Positions 24,840 to 34,000 of a stretch of 64,000 nucleotides of DNA are shown one piece after another. The DNA comes from Fluviibacter phosphoraccumulans (lineage in GTDB: Bacteria; Pseudomonadota; Gammaproteobacteria; Burkholderiales; Rhodocyclaceae). The notes below the pieces were generated by a model. The model saw only the letters and a list, made by a program, of their open reading frames with translations. It had not been told where the DNA came from and did not search any database. Both the position numbers and the translations under genes were made by a program. Positions within the stretch are counted from its first letter, which is position 1, and every line of letters starts with the position of its first letter. The stretch lies in assembly GCF_016110345.1 (NCBI RefSeq), contig NZ_AP019011.1, positions 558,001 to 622,000 on the forward strand, written 5' to 3'.

Positions 24840-24972
24840 TACATCGGTATCAGGTGTTGATTGTATCCCTGTCGCTAGATAGGAGCCCCTGGCGATTGCC
24901 GATTGATAAGACTATTCAAGTGAAGTTGTTTTAGGCTATTCTTGATATTGTACAAAACCAAGAGTCTTTACC

Positions 24973-25572
24973 ATGGAACCATCTACCCCCAACAAAGCAC
25001 ACGGCGGCAAACGCCCTGGATCCGGTCGTAAAGCCAAGTTTGGTGAACCGACTACCCTCATGCGGGTACCCGAGAGCGCCAAGCCTGTGGTCATCGACTT
25101 TCTGAACGAATTGGCCCAGAAGCGACAGGTGGAGCCAAAGTGGCCTAGTCATCTGACTCCGGTCAAACTGTGTGAGAACCCGACGTCGTTCAAGGTGCCC
25201 CTGTTCAATCACACCATTCGGGCAGGTTTCCCCAGCCCAGCTGATGACTATGTGGCCGAAAGCCTGGATCTGAATGAACACCTCATGCCCAGAAAAGAGG
25301 CATCCTACCTTCTGACCGTCAGCGGAGAAAGCATGATTGGTGTGGGTATCCATGATGGGGATATTCTGGTGGTGGATCGTTCGCTGACGCCAGTAAACGG
25401 CAAGGTCGTGATTGCTATCCTTGATGGTCAATTTACCGTCAAAACGCTCGAAAAGAAACGCGGCAAGATCCGCCTATTACCGGCTAATCCTGAGTTCAAG
25501 CCGATTGAACTGAAAGACGAACAGGAGCTCCAGGTCTGGGGTGTGGTTACCAAAGTCATACATAGCCTGTGA
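24973..25572 (+). CDS. umuD: UmuD-like S24 peptidase, polymerase V subunit
   Basis: A 199-residue LexA-like self-cleaving protein. The cleavage pair Ala-Gly is in RAGFPSP (about residue 86), the nucleophile Ser in GESMIG (about 116) and the Lys in NGKVVIAI (about 153). A basic N-terminal extension (GGKRPGSGRKAK) is longer than in E. coli UmuD. It is coupled to umuC. I did not find a convincing LexA box upstream. Confidence 0.92.
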   Translation: MEPSTPNKAHGGKRPGSGRKAKFGEPTTLMRVPESAKPVVIDFLNELAQKRQVEPKWPSHLTPVKLCENPTSFKVPLFNHTIRAGFPSPADDYVAESLDLNEHLMPRKEASYLLTVSGESMIGVGIHDGDILVVDRSLTPVNGKVVIAILDGQFTVKTLEKKRGKIRLLPANPEFKPIELKDEQELQVWGVVTKVIHSL

Positions 25573-25574
25573 CA

Positions 25575-26861
25575 ATGACTGCCATTGCTCTCATCGACGG
25601 CAACAACTTCTACGTTTCCTGTGAGCGGGTATTTCAACCCGAACTCGAGGGGAAGCCTGTAGTCGTCCTGTCTAACAACGATGGTTGTGTTGTTGCCCGT
25701 AGCGCTGAAGTCAAGGCGCTTGGCGTGCCCATGGGCATGCCCTGGTTCAAACTCAAAGACCTCGCCAAGCAGCACGGCATCATTGCCAAGAGCAGTAACT
25801 ACACGCTTTATGGCGATATGAGCCAACGTATGCACTCTGTTATTGCCCAGTTCTCTCCGGAGCAGGAGATCTACAGCATTGATGAGACTTTCCTTGACCT
25901 GACAGGGTTTAACCGGGACCTCGTGGCCTATAGCCAGGAGATACGGCAGCGGGTCAGTCAATGGACGGGTATTCCTGTGTGCGTTGGCATTGGTAGCTCC
26001 AAGACACTCGCTAAGCTGGCCAATCATTGCGCCAAAAAAGCACATGTGCCATCGATGGCAGATGGTGTCACTGATTTGAACCAATTATCTGCTTCCGGAC
26101 TTCGTGAGCTTTTCAGTCGGATTGAAGTCGGAGAGGTCTGGGGCGTTGGACGAAAGATCCAGGAACGCCTCGGCGGTATGGGTATTGAAACCGTACAACA
26201 GCTCAAGGATAGTTCGCTCAGCCGGATTAAAAAAGAATTCAACGTCGTCCTGGCCAGAACCGTGGCTGAACTGAATGGGGAGAGCTGCCTGGTACTGGAA
26301 GAAGTAGCATCGCCCAAGCAGCAGATCATGTCATCCAGATCTTTCGGTCAGCCCATCTTCTTCCTGGAAGATCTCAATGAGGCCATCGTTAGCTACACCA
26401 GCCGTGCCTGCGAAAAACTACGCCGTCAAAATTGTCTGGCGGGTTCCATCCAGGTCTATGTACGAACTAATCCGTTCAAGCCCGATGAGCCTCAGTACAA
26501 CAACGGAGTGATAGTAAAACTCCTGCATCCAACGAATAACACCTTCAGGCTTGCTGAAGCAGCTCTATACGGTCTCAAGAAGATCTTCAAGTTGGGGTAT
26601 GCCTACAAGAAGGCTGGCATCATGCTCACAGACCTTTGCCCTGAACATCAGGTGCCAGTAGATCTCTTCAGCGGATTTGATCTGCCGGAAACCCAAAGAG
26701 CCAAAACACTGATGGCTACTCTGGACGAGATCAATGCCAAGATGGGGCGGGGTACTGTCCGGTCAGCAGGCGAGGGTATTCAGAAACCGTGGGCTATGCG
26801 ATCAGGCAATAAGAGCAATGCATTTACAACGGATTGGGAGCAGCTGGCGGTGGTCAGTTGA
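25575..26861 (+). CDS. umuC: UmuC-like Y-family DNA polymerase V catalytic subunit
   Basis: A 428-residue translesion polymerase. ALIDGNNFYVSCERVF holds the first catalytic Asp, and YSIDETFLDLTG the next Asp and Glu. Helix-hairpin-helix and little-finger regions follow. A GTG at 25569, overlapping the umuD stop, is an alternative start. Mobile umuDC pairs are common on conjugative plasmids and promote mutagenic repair after entry or stress. Confidence 0.94.
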   Translation: MTAIALIDGNNFYVSCERVFQPELEGKPVVVLSNNDGCVVARSAEVKALGVPMGMPWFKLKDLAKQHGIIAKSSNYTLYGDMSQRMHSVIAQFSPEQEIYSIDETFLDLTGFNRDLVAYSQEIRQRVSQWTGIPVCVGIGSSKTLAKLANHCAKKAHVPSMADGVTDLNQLSASGLRELFSRIEVGEVWGVGRKIQERLGGMGIETVQQLKDSSLSRIKKEFNVVLARTVAELNGESCLVLEEVASPKQQIMSSRSFGQPIFFLEDLNEAIVSYTSRACEKLRRQNCLAGSIQVYVRTNPFKPDEPQYNNGVIVKLLHPTNNTFRLAEAALYGLKKIFKLGYAYKKAGIMLTDLCPEHQVPVDLFSGFDLPETQRAKTLMATLDEINAKMGRGTVRSAGEGIQKPWAMRSGNKSNAFTTDWEQLAVVS

Positions 26862-26914
26862 GTGGAGACTTCTGTTATGGTGTTTACAATCTGAAAAAAA
26901 TAGACAAAAGAAAT

Positions 26915-27262
26915 ATGAACATGGCAAAGGTTCCGGCATATGCACGCTTCACTCAGATGATGACAGCGCTAAAGAAAGAACTGGCAGACTCTGATTTTGA
27001 AGGCTGTGACGAGATTCTGTCGTACATGGCGGTCAGGGAATCCGAAGGTAAAACTGTCAAAATTACGGAGCTTGTACAGTCTCTTCAGTTCGGAACGGGT
27101 CCTACTGTGCACCGTAAGGTAACCACTCTGGCCGAGCGCGGGCTAATCAGTATTAGCAAGAGCAAGTCTGATGCCCGTGCAAAGAATCTGTCTCTGACAG
27201 TCGCCGCAATGAATCATCTGAAAGAGCGTACACGTTTGCTCAAGCAAAGCCTCGAAGGTTAA
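26915..27262 (+). CDS. Small winged-helix (MarR-like) regulator
   Basis: The 115-residue protein resembles a winged helix: KITELVQSLQFGTGPTVHRKV as the recognition region and TLAERGLISISKSKSDARAK as the wing, then a C-terminal helix. It lacks the full dimerisation helices of typical MarR proteins. Start choice is uncertain (ATG at 26915 or 26921). It lies just before virD4 and might regulate transfer genes. Confidence 0.62.
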   Translation: MNMAKVPAYARFTQMMTALKKELADSDFEGCDEILSYMAVRESEGKTVKITELVQSLQFGTGPTVHRKVTTLAERGLISISKSKSDARAKNLSLTVAAMNHLKERTRLLKQSLEG

Positions 27263-27300
27263 GTGCACGGAAGCGCACGGGGATTCTGATAACGTAATAC

Positions 27301-27337
27301 ACTCCTGTCAGGTGTTAGCGCACCGTCTGATAGGAGT
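27301..27337 (+). promoter_or_regulatory. TTAGCG-loop leader hairpin, copy B (before virD4)
   Basis: GGTG/CACC (27311-27314 and 27321-27324) closes the loop TTAGCG (27315-27320). Outward pairing continues with TCA/TGA and then ACTCCT (27301-27306) with AGGAGT (27332-27337). The last arm is the ribosome binding site, so the fold would hide it. The virD4 ATG is at 27343. This is the copy where sequestration is most evident. Confidence 0.72.
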
Positions 27338-27342
27338 CCCAT

Positions 27343-27505
27343 ATGCTGCAAAGAATTGCGGCCGCGCAGTGGCGCGTGCTGTTTATGGTGGTGGCTTTGT
27401 CCGTCACCATTCCGTTTATCCTGTGGTTCGCCGGTATGTTCTGGCTGGCGGCCATTCACAGGAACCCCCTTGGTGCGGACCTGTGGACCTGGCTAGATGC
27501 ATGGG
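27343..27505 (+). pseudogene. virD4: virD4 coupling protein, 5' part, cut by IS21 element
   Basis: The ATG follows the TTAGCG leader and AGGAG. The first 54 codons encode the N terminus with the first transmembrane helix (residues about 13-37). The reading frame is then interrupted by the IS21-family element at 27506. Joining base 27505 to 30107 (removing the element and one copy of the CATGGG duplication) restores one frame, with DAW continuing into GRVSAG. The uninterrupted gene would be a normal VirD4. Confidence 0.88.
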
Positions 27506-27644
27506 TGCGTATTTCACGGAACGTGACCGGTCATTTCACGCGAACGTGACCAAATGAGAATGACTGCACGGTCTGTTGGATATTACCTGAGGCGTTCACG
27601 CTTTGGTGAAACGCCGGTCACGCTTTGGTGAAACGGATTTGATC

Positions 27645-28397
27645 TCATTGTGTTTCCCGTGGTTTTTCAGGGATGGTTTTTCGCAAAGATTCTCCTGATA
27701 GCGTTATCTTGTGCGAAGCGTGCATTATCCGATCCAGAATGGCATCAGCCAGTGTCGGATCGTTCAGATACGCATGCCAATGTTCGGCAGGCAACTGACT
27801 GGTAATCAACGTTGATCGGGTGCCCACTCGGTCATCCAGCACTTCCAATAGATCGTTACGGTCTGACTGGCTCAGCGGCGCCAACCCCCAATCGTCCAGA
27901 ATCAATAGGTCCGTTTTAGCCAAAGCTGCTAAACGTTTGCCAAAGCTCCCGTCCCCATGAGCGATGCGTAGCTCTTCAAACAACCGCGGGGTGCGCACAT
28001 AAAGTACCGACAGCCCCTGACGACAGGCGGCATTGCCTAATGCACAAGCAAGCCAGGTCTTGCCACAGCCTGTCGCTCCCGTCAGTATCAGATTCTGATG
28101 GTGATGAACCCATTGGCAGCTGCCAAGCTGCGCCATTAAGGACTTATCGAGATTGCGGCCTTGCCCGTAACGGATATCTTCAAGGCAAGCCTGTGAGGAT
28201 TTTAATCGGGCCATCTGCAGCAGTCGACTCATACGGCGGTTCTCTCGCCAGATATGTTCCCGATCGACCATCATGGCCAGTCGTTCATCAAAGCCAAGGT
28301 CAGACAGTGCCGGATTGCCATATTGCTCCTCCAGCGCCTGCGCCATGCCCGGCAGACGTAAGGCCTTCATGTTATCGAGGGTTTGTTCCATCAACAT
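27645..28397 (-). CDS. istB: IstB transposition helper ATPase
   Basis: A 250-residue AAA+ helper of IS21 transposition. Walker A is GATGCGKT (residues about 105-112), Walker B is LLILDDWG, and the sensor region is STLITSQLP. The start ATG at 28397 (MLMEQTL) gives the standard N terminus. It lies 13 bases after istA in the same direction, the conserved IS21 arrangement. Confidence 0.95.
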   Translation of the reverse strand: MLMEQTLDNMKALRLPGMAQALEEQYGNPALSDLGFDERLAMMVDREHIWRENRRMSRLLQMARLKSSQACLEDIRYGQGRNLDKSLMAQLGSCQWVHHHQNLILTGATGCGKTWLACALGNAACRQGLSVLYVRTPRLFEELRIAHGDGSFGKRLAALAKTDLLILDDWGLAPLSQSDRNDLLEVLDDRVGTRSTLITSQLPAEHWHAYLNDPTLADAILDRIMHASHKITLSGESLRKTIPEKPRETQ

Positions 28398-28410
28398 GTT
28401 ATTGCTCCTT

Positions 28411-29928
28411 TCAGTGGTAATAAGCCGGACCACGTACATTGCCGTGGTCCGGTAACTTCAGATCAACCTGCCGTGTTACTGGCTGGCTATCAAGTCCAGA
28501 ATCTAGAATCGATGCAACGGATCGATAGCTGTACGCGCCAATCTGAACGGCTCGGAAACAAGCCGCTTCTAATCGGCTCTTACCGACGCGTCGGGCTAAC
28601 CGCATGAGACCCAAACAGGATCGGTAGCTTTGCTCCGGGTGCTTCTTGGTTTGCAGCAAGCCTGTCACTAGGAGCCCCGTGTGCTGACCCACTGACTCGC
28701 CCCAGTGAACAAACCGACCCGGCGTCCATTCAGCATGACGCCGATGCGCAGCTGGCATATGTTCTGGCCGTGTTGTGTAATGGCCTCGTCGGTGGCTACG
28801 CACATGACTCGTCACGCGTTTGCCCTTGGCGATGACCTCGAGTGTTCCCCGCGTTGCCCGAATCTCGACTTTCTGACCCACTAGGGCATGCGGGACGCTG
28901 TAGTAGCTGCCCTCAAATTCAATGTGATAGTCAATGTTGACTGTCGCTTTGTACCAATCGGCGATCACATAGGGCGTAGGGTTCAACGCACTTAAATACG
29001 GGGCATCAAGTGTTTCAAAGGCCTCCCGGCGATTACCAGCAAGTTTCTTAAAGGGCCGCTGGTTTAAGTCAGGGAGCAGCTCGGCAATCGCTGTGTTGAT
29101 TTCTGCCAGAGAGAAGAACTGACGATGCCTGAGTTTGGCCAGTATCCAGCGCTCGACGACCTGGACGCCTACTTCCACTTTGGCCTTATCCTGTGGCTTT
29201 CTGGGCCTGGCGGGCAGTATGACCGTTGCAAAGTGCGCTGCAAACTCTTCAACGGCTCTGGGGAGATCCGGTTCATATCGGTCAGCTTTGACGACCAGTG
29301 CTTTCGGATTATCTGGCACGACAAGGGCTGGCACGCCGCCCATAAAACGTAGACAGCGTTCCATGGCATACAGCCAATCAACTTGCGTCTGTCCGGCCGT
29401 TGCATAAGCGAAGGTATAACTCGAAGCCCCAAGAACACCGACAAAGATACTGGCTGGCGCGACTTCCCCTGTTAACACATCAATGATGGGGATAGACGGC
29501 CCTGCATAATCCACAAAGAGTTTCTCGCCCACTTTGTGCACTTGCCGCATAGAGCGTTTTAGATCACGGGCAAAGGCACGGTAGTGATTGCAGAAGGCGG
29601 TGTATTGGTAAGCCCGGTCACCAGCGCTTTGCCGATATTCTTCCCAGAGCAATTGCAGGGTGACCCCTTTGCGCTTGAGTTCCTGGTGAACTTGGGCATG
29701 ATCCGGTTCGATATAGGTTGGTCCAGCCTTTATCCTACGAGGGAATAGCAACCGTTCCAGATCAGCATCATCAAGATCCGCTCGAATCGGCCAACCGATA
29801 TCGGCGGCTTTGGCCAAAGTAAGGTACTTGGCCACAACGCCCTTGGATACCTTCAAGGCACGGGCAATCTCATCCAGACTTAAATCAGCGCCTAGCCTTA
29901 AGCGTAATACGTCTCTTATCTTTCGCAT
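28411..29928 (-). CDS. istA: IstA transposase of IS21 family
   Basis: A 505-residue DDE transposase. The N-terminal helix-turn-helix is LSLDEIARALKVSKGVVAKY (about residues 16-35). The integrase core around residues 115-270 includes KLFVDYAGPSIPI for the first Asp, and a later segment gives the second Asp and Glu. The ATG at 29928 gives the family-typical start MRKIRDVLRLRLG; upstream in-frame ATGs exist. It appears intact, so the element may be active. Confidence 0.93.
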   Translation of the reverse strand: MRKIRDVLRLRLGADLSLDEIARALKVSKGVVAKYLTLAKAADIGWPIRADLDDADLERLLFPRRIKAGPTYIEPDHAQVHQELKRKGVTLQLLWEEYRQSAGDRAYQYTAFCNHYRAFARDLKRSMRQVHKVGEKLFVDYAGPSIPIIDVLTGEVAPASIFVGVLGASSYTFAYATAGQTQVDWLYAMERCLRFMGGVPALVVPDNPKALVVKADRYEPDLPRAVEEFAAHFATVILPARPRKPQDKAKVEVGVQVVERWILAKLRHRQFFSLAEINTAIAELLPDLNQRPFKKLAGNRREAFETLDAPYLSALNPTPYVIADWYKATVNIDYHIEFEGSYYSVPHALVGQKVEIRATRGTLEVIAKGKRVTSHVRSHRRGHYTTRPEHMPAAHRRHAEWTPGRFVHWGESVGQHTGLLVTGLLQTKKHPEQSYRSCLGLMRLARRVGKSRLEAACFRAVQIGAYSYRSVASILDSGLDSQPVTRQVDLKLPDHGNVRGPAYYH

Positions 29929-30100
29929 GGGTAGTCTTCTTTGGGGCATCCGGACGGCTCTCAAAAAGCCATCAGGCTACCGGGGTTAACTATCCATGCA
30001 GCCCCTCATCGGTCACGTTCGCGTGAAATGCCGGTCACGCTTTCGTGAAACCGCGGTCACGCTTTGGTGAAATGCTGTTCACGATGCCGTGAAATACGCA

Positions 30101-32073
30101 CATGGGGGAGGGTAAGTGCCGGAATCTACCCACAGACTGAACAGGATCGTCTGATCCGGTCACTGTTCTACGCCTGTCTGCTGGTTTACTTTGTTCCGCT
30201 TTATGTTGTGCTCAACGGCATGCTCCAGAAGCACCGCAGGGCGCTGCATGGCAGTGCACGCTGGGCGAATGACAAGGAACTCCGGAACGCCAACCTTGTG
30301 CAAGATGACGGCATCGTGATCGGTAAGCACAAGGGCGAGATTCTGCGTTTTCCCGGTCAGCAGTTTGTGCTGTTGGCGGCCCCCACCCGATCAGGGAAAG
30401 GGGTCGGGGTCGTCATCCCCAATCTGCTGACCTATACCGGTTCCGTGGTGGTGCTCGACATCAAGCAGGAAAACTTCAACATCACCGCCGGATACCGGAG
30501 AGACGTGCTGAGGCAGGAGACCTGGCTGTTCAATCCGTTCGCCGAGGATCGGGAACCGGATACAGGCCGTGCAGCGCCACGGACGCACCGGTACAACCCG
30601 CTCTCCAGCATTACCGATGGTGTCTTCCGGGTTGGGGATATTCTGGCGATTGGTAACGCCATCTGGCCCACAGGTGGCAAGGACGCCTTCTGGAACGATA
30701 ATGCCCGTAACCTGTTTCTGGCGATTGTTCTGTTCCTCTGTGAGATGCGGGACCGTAAACTCAAGGATGAGTCTCTGCCTAATTACCCTGTGACCATGGG
30801 AGAGGTGCTACGCCAATCCTCCGGTCGGGGCACGGGGCAGAGCGTCAAGAAATACCTGCAAGGCCTGATCGAAACATGCCTGTGGCTATCTTCGGAATGT
30901 CTTGATGCCATGGCTAACTTTCTGTCGGCATCTGACGATGTGCTGGCCTCGATCCTCAGTACCTTCAATGCACCCCTGACTATCTGGCGGAACCCGGTTG
31001 TTGATGCTGCCACCAGCCAGAATGACTTCGATCTGGCCGATGTTAGAACGCGGCCAATGTCGGTATATATCGGCATAACGCCGGACCATCTGGAAGACGC
31101 CAAACTGCTCGTTAACCTGGTGTTCAGTCAGTTGGTAAATCTCAACACCAAGCAACTGCCGCAAGACAACCCGCAACGCTACCGGTATAGCTGCCTGTTG
31201 CTCATGGATGAATTCACGGCTATCGGCAAGGTCAACATCCTGGCCAAAGCAGTCAGCTATATCGCCGGATATAACCTGCGGCTGCTGCCGATCATCCAGT
31301 CGCTTTCCCAACTAGAATCCGTCTACGGCCGCGAAGATTCGCGTACCTTCGTCACCAACCATGCCATGCAGATTCTGTTTGCACCACGGGAACAGAAAGA
31401 TGCCAATGAATACTCCGAAATGCTCGGTACGTTTACCGAGAAGGGGGTGAGTGAAAGCCGTTCCAAACAGATACTGGATCCAAAGGGATCGAGTGAAAGC
31501 ATCTCGGATCAGAAGCGGGCCCTCATGCTGCCGCAGGAGCTCAAGGAACTGGGGCAGTGGAAAGAAATCGTCCTGCTGGAGAATACAAAACCCATCCTCT
31601 GCGACAAGATCCGCTATTACGATGATCCTGCATTTACCAGCCGGGTCATGGAGCCGCCGGTCGTGCCACCATTGGACCTCGATCTCTTCGTCGCCAAGCT
31701 ACAGAACCGGATCAGGCCATTGCAGGATAGTGATGTGCAAGCCGATGGTTCAGATCTCTCCGATGTGCCCCCAGAGCATCTGCTTCTGATGGAGGCTGAT
31801 ATTGATTTGCCGTCGCCGGATGATGAAGAGGGTGCCTACGAATTTGTTACCCAGTGCTATCAGGAGCAACTGGGCGTCAGTGTGTCGGAAATTAACGCCC
31901 TGGTAGAAAAGACAACACCAAACGCGGAGAGCCCGGTGCCGGAACTGAGTCAATGGCTGCTGAATGGGCTGGAGTTCATGGCTGCAGTTGATGCAGGAGC
32001 TGAAGTTGATGATGTCGTGGGCGCCCAGCGCTTGGATCAGGTAGGGGTAGAGCGCGCTTTCTTGGGCTTTTGA
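30101..32073 (+). pseudogene. virD4: virD4 coupling protein, 3' part
   Basis: This is the main body of the VirD4/TraG coupling ATPase, separated from its N terminus by the IS21 element. After a second transmembrane helix (FYACLLVYFVPLYVVLNG) come Walker A APTRSGKGVGVV and Walker B LLMDEFTAIGK. The frame has no stop up to 32073. Low-level expression could start at TTG or GTG codons inside the IS end (30064 or 30067), but the product would lack the first membrane helix. VirD4 links relaxosome to channel, so transfer is probably impaired. Confidence 0.9.
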
Positions 32074-32140
32074 GTAAAGGTTGGAAATAAATGCCAACTG
32101 TGATAATTTAAGGAAAAGACACCTGTTTTCCTCAAGAAAA

Positions 32141-32758
32141 ATGGCTTCTAAAGAATCGCAACCTATTGATAAAAAGATACTATCCAGGATTTATGGACGG
32201 GGTAGGGGTTGGGCATTCTCAAAAAAAGATTTCGCCGCCGAGTTTTCTGAGTCGGCGATCTATCAGGCGCTATCAACAATATGCAGTTCGGGCGTGATTC
32301 GTCGGGTTTGCCATGGGATTTATGACTACCCAAAACAGAGTGAATTGCTCGGTGAGTTGAGTCCTGACATTGATCAGGTCGCTCATGCGCTAGCCCGGAA
32401 ATTCAACTGGCGCATTCAGCCATCGGGTGAGACTGCACTTAATTTACTCGGGCTATCGACACAGGTCCCTGGAAAGTGGGTCTACCTGTCGGACGGACCA
32501 AGCCGTGAATATCAGGTGGGAAAGCAAAGCATTGTATTCCGGCACGCGGCTCTGAAAGACGCGGGTTTCAAATTGTACGAAAGCAGCCTACTCGTTCAGG
32601 CGATCAAGGCCCTTGGAAAAGAACAAATCGATCAAGCCCGCTTTCAGAAGTTGAAACACGGGCTGCCGGCATCGCTGCGCAACCGCGTGCTTCAGGACAC
32701 TCGTAAAACAACGGGTTGGGTCTATGAAGTGATTAAACGTCTTTGTGAGACTGATTAA
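32141..32758 (+). CDS. AbiEi-like antitoxin (DUF6088)
   Basis: A 205-residue protein whose N-terminal winged helix (FAAEFSESAIYQALSTICSS, RRVCHGIYDYP) and C-terminal domain match the AbiEi/DUF6088 antitoxins of type IV modules. The ATG at 32141 was chosen; the frame is open 60 bases further upstream, where no good ribosome binding site is seen. The stop overlaps the ATG of the toxin gene. It probably represses its own operon. Confidence 0.85.
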   Translation: MASKESQPIDKKILSRIYGRGRGWAFSKKDFAAEFSESAIYQALSTICSSGVIRRVCHGIYDYPKQSELLGELSPDIDQVAHALARKFNWRIQPSGETALNLLGLSTQVPGKWVYLSDGPSREYQVGKQSIVFRHAALKDAGFKLYESSLLVQAIKALGKEQIDQARFQKLKHGLPASLRNRVLQDTRKTTGWVYEVIKRLCETD

Positions 32759-33750
32759 TGGACAGCATCGCACAGCTATCTACCAAGGAACGTTCGGCAT
32801 TATTTGCCGAAACCGCGGCCCGGTTGGCCATGACGCCAGAGATTGCCGAGAAGGATTTCTGGGTAACCTGGGTTTTGCATCACCTGTTTTCAGATCAGCA
32901 ACTTTCAAGAATTCTCATGTTCAAAGGGGGGACAAGTCTGTCCAAGGCTTATGGGCTGATTGAACGCTTCTCGGAAGACATTGATCTGATACTCGACTGG
33001 CGGGTCCTTAAATCTGCTGGGGGCGATCCCTTGGCAGAACGATCGAAATCAAAACAGGCGAATTTGAACAGGGAAATCGATACAGAGTCTCAGGCTTTCA
33101 TTGCCAATGATCTGCTGCCGCAGATTCGGGGGGCTTTGTCAGGTATATGTGAGTGCGAAATTTCTTCAGACGATCCGCATGTCATCAACGTTGTTTATCC
33201 AGCGGCATTTTCTGATGCCTATTTACGCCCGGAAGTTCGACTGGAGATCGGACCGCTCGCAGCATGGTTGCCTCATGAAGACCGGGTTATCCTCAGCTAT
33301 GCAGCAGAAGCGTTTCCCGGTCTGTTCAAGCAAGCAAAATGCGATGTCCGTGTTATCCGTGCTGAGCGCACCTTTTGGGAGAAGGCAACGATCCTGCACC
33401 ACGAGGCGCATAGGCCAGAGGGCAACGACCAACCATTACGTTACTCCCGTCATTACTACGATCTCGCCATGATGGCCGATTCACCCGTAAAGGAACGGGC
33501 TTTGGCAGACGCGGCGCTATTGGCAGATGTTGTTTCCTTTAAGGAACGTTTCTATCCGCGCGGTTGGGCACGATACGACCTGGCCAAACCGGGAACTTTC
33601 AAATTATTGCCGCCAGCGTTGTTGCAGAAAACAGTAGAAAGGGATTATCGCGCTATGCGCACCATGATCTTTGGCACCTATCCAGATTTCGGAGACATTG
33701 TTGCCCAACTGCAACGTCTGGAAAACGAAATTAATAACGTTGTTGTCTGA
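32758..33750 (+). CDS. AbiEii-like nucleotidyltransferase toxin
   Basis: A 330-residue nucleotidyltransferase of the AbiEii/COG2253 group. FKGGTSLSKAYGLIERFSED carries the GS motif and, with the following IDL, the catalytic Asp pair (residues about 59-81). RAERTFWEKATILHHE is a second conserved region. Such toxins block growth by modifying RNA, and the antitoxin restrains them; they abort phage infection and stabilise plasmids. The pair is inserted between virD4 and ardC. Confidence 0.9.
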   Translation: MDSIAQLSTKERSALFAETAARLAMTPEIAEKDFWVTWVLHHLFSDQQLSRILMFKGGTSLSKAYGLIERFSEDIDLILDWRVLKSAGGDPLAERSKSKQANLNREIDTESQAFIANDLLPQIRGALSGICECEISSDDPHVINVVYPAAFSDAYLRPEVRLEIGPLAAWLPHEDRVILSYAAEAFPGLFKQAKCDVRVIRAERTFWEKATILHHEAHRPEGNDQPLRYSRHYYDLAMMADSPVKERALADAALLADVVSFKERFYPRGWARYDLAKPGTFKLLPPALLQKTVERDYRAMRTMIFGTYPDFGDIVAQLQRLENEINNVVV

Positions 33751-33787
33751 GCTGATCGCCACATATCAAAATCTGCTACGATTATTC

Positions 33788-33823
33788 ACGGGTGTTAGCG
33801 CACTCGTTTTTCCCTGATAGGAG
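33788..33823 (+). promoter_or_regulatory. TTAGCG-loop leader hairpin, copy C
   Basis: The arms ACGGGTG and CACTCGT (7 bp with one G-U) enclose TTAGCG at 33795-33800. A TTTTT run follows the stem, so this copy could also act as a terminator. TGATAGGAG (33815-33823) precedes an ATG at 33830 that opens only a 12-codon frame. Confidence 0.66.
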
Positions 33824-33829
33824 CCAGAC

Positions 33830-33868
33830 ATGAAGTATCTCTTTATCCTGCCGCCAGAAGGCAGGTAA
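33830..33868 (+). CDS. Possible 12-codon leader peptide or gene remnant (MKYLFILPPEGR)
   Basis: The ATG has the same leader and AGGAG spacing as virD4 and ardC, but the frame stops after 12 codons. The last codons overlap a hairpin (CCTGCC with GGCAGG). It may be a translated leader peptide, or the start of a secreted-protein gene whose body is lost. There is no evidence of function beyond the conserved initiation signals. Confidence 0.4.
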   Translation: MKYLFILPPEGR

Positions 33869-33971
33869 CCCCGTTTCCATTTAACTGCAAAGCTCGCAAG
33901 AGACTTTGTGGTTCACGTTCGCCTATACGTTCACATTCTGAGTTTTACGGGAGCTGACACCCGACCAAACA

Positions 33972-34000
33972 GGGGCATTTAGCGGTGCCCATGATAGGAG
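33972..34000 (+). promoter_or_regulatory. TTAGCG-loop leader hairpin, copy D (before ardC)
   Basis: The arms GGGCAT (33973-33978) and GTGCCC (33985-33990) enclose TTAGCG. The stem bases differ from the other copies but still pair, with one G-U. TGATAGGAG (33992-34000) follows and the ardC ATG is at 34008. The substitution pattern supports an RNA structure rather than a DNA word. Confidence 0.72.

Larger units (their letters stand above)
27506..30100 (-). mobile_element. IS21-family insertion sequence, complete
   Basis: A 2595-bp element with ends TGCGTATTTCACGG and its inverse, flanked by the 6-bp direct duplication CATGGG (27500-27505 and 30101-30106). Each end carries several further copies of a GGTCACG...GTGAAA motif (near 27529, 27595 and 27617; 30012, 30034 and 30056). 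Multiple terminal repeats are typical of IS21 transposase binding sites. It encodes istA and istB on the minus strand. The clean ends and duplication indicate a recent insertion into virD4. Confidence 0.95.

Noticed and set aside
24876..24890. GATAGGAG resembling a fifth transfer leader
   Set aside because: No TTAGCG loop or matching stem precedes it and the next gene starts about 90 bases on.
24900..24972. LexA box before umuDC
   Set aside because: TTGATATTGTACAAAA is only vaguely palindromic and does not match the known LexA consensus forms.
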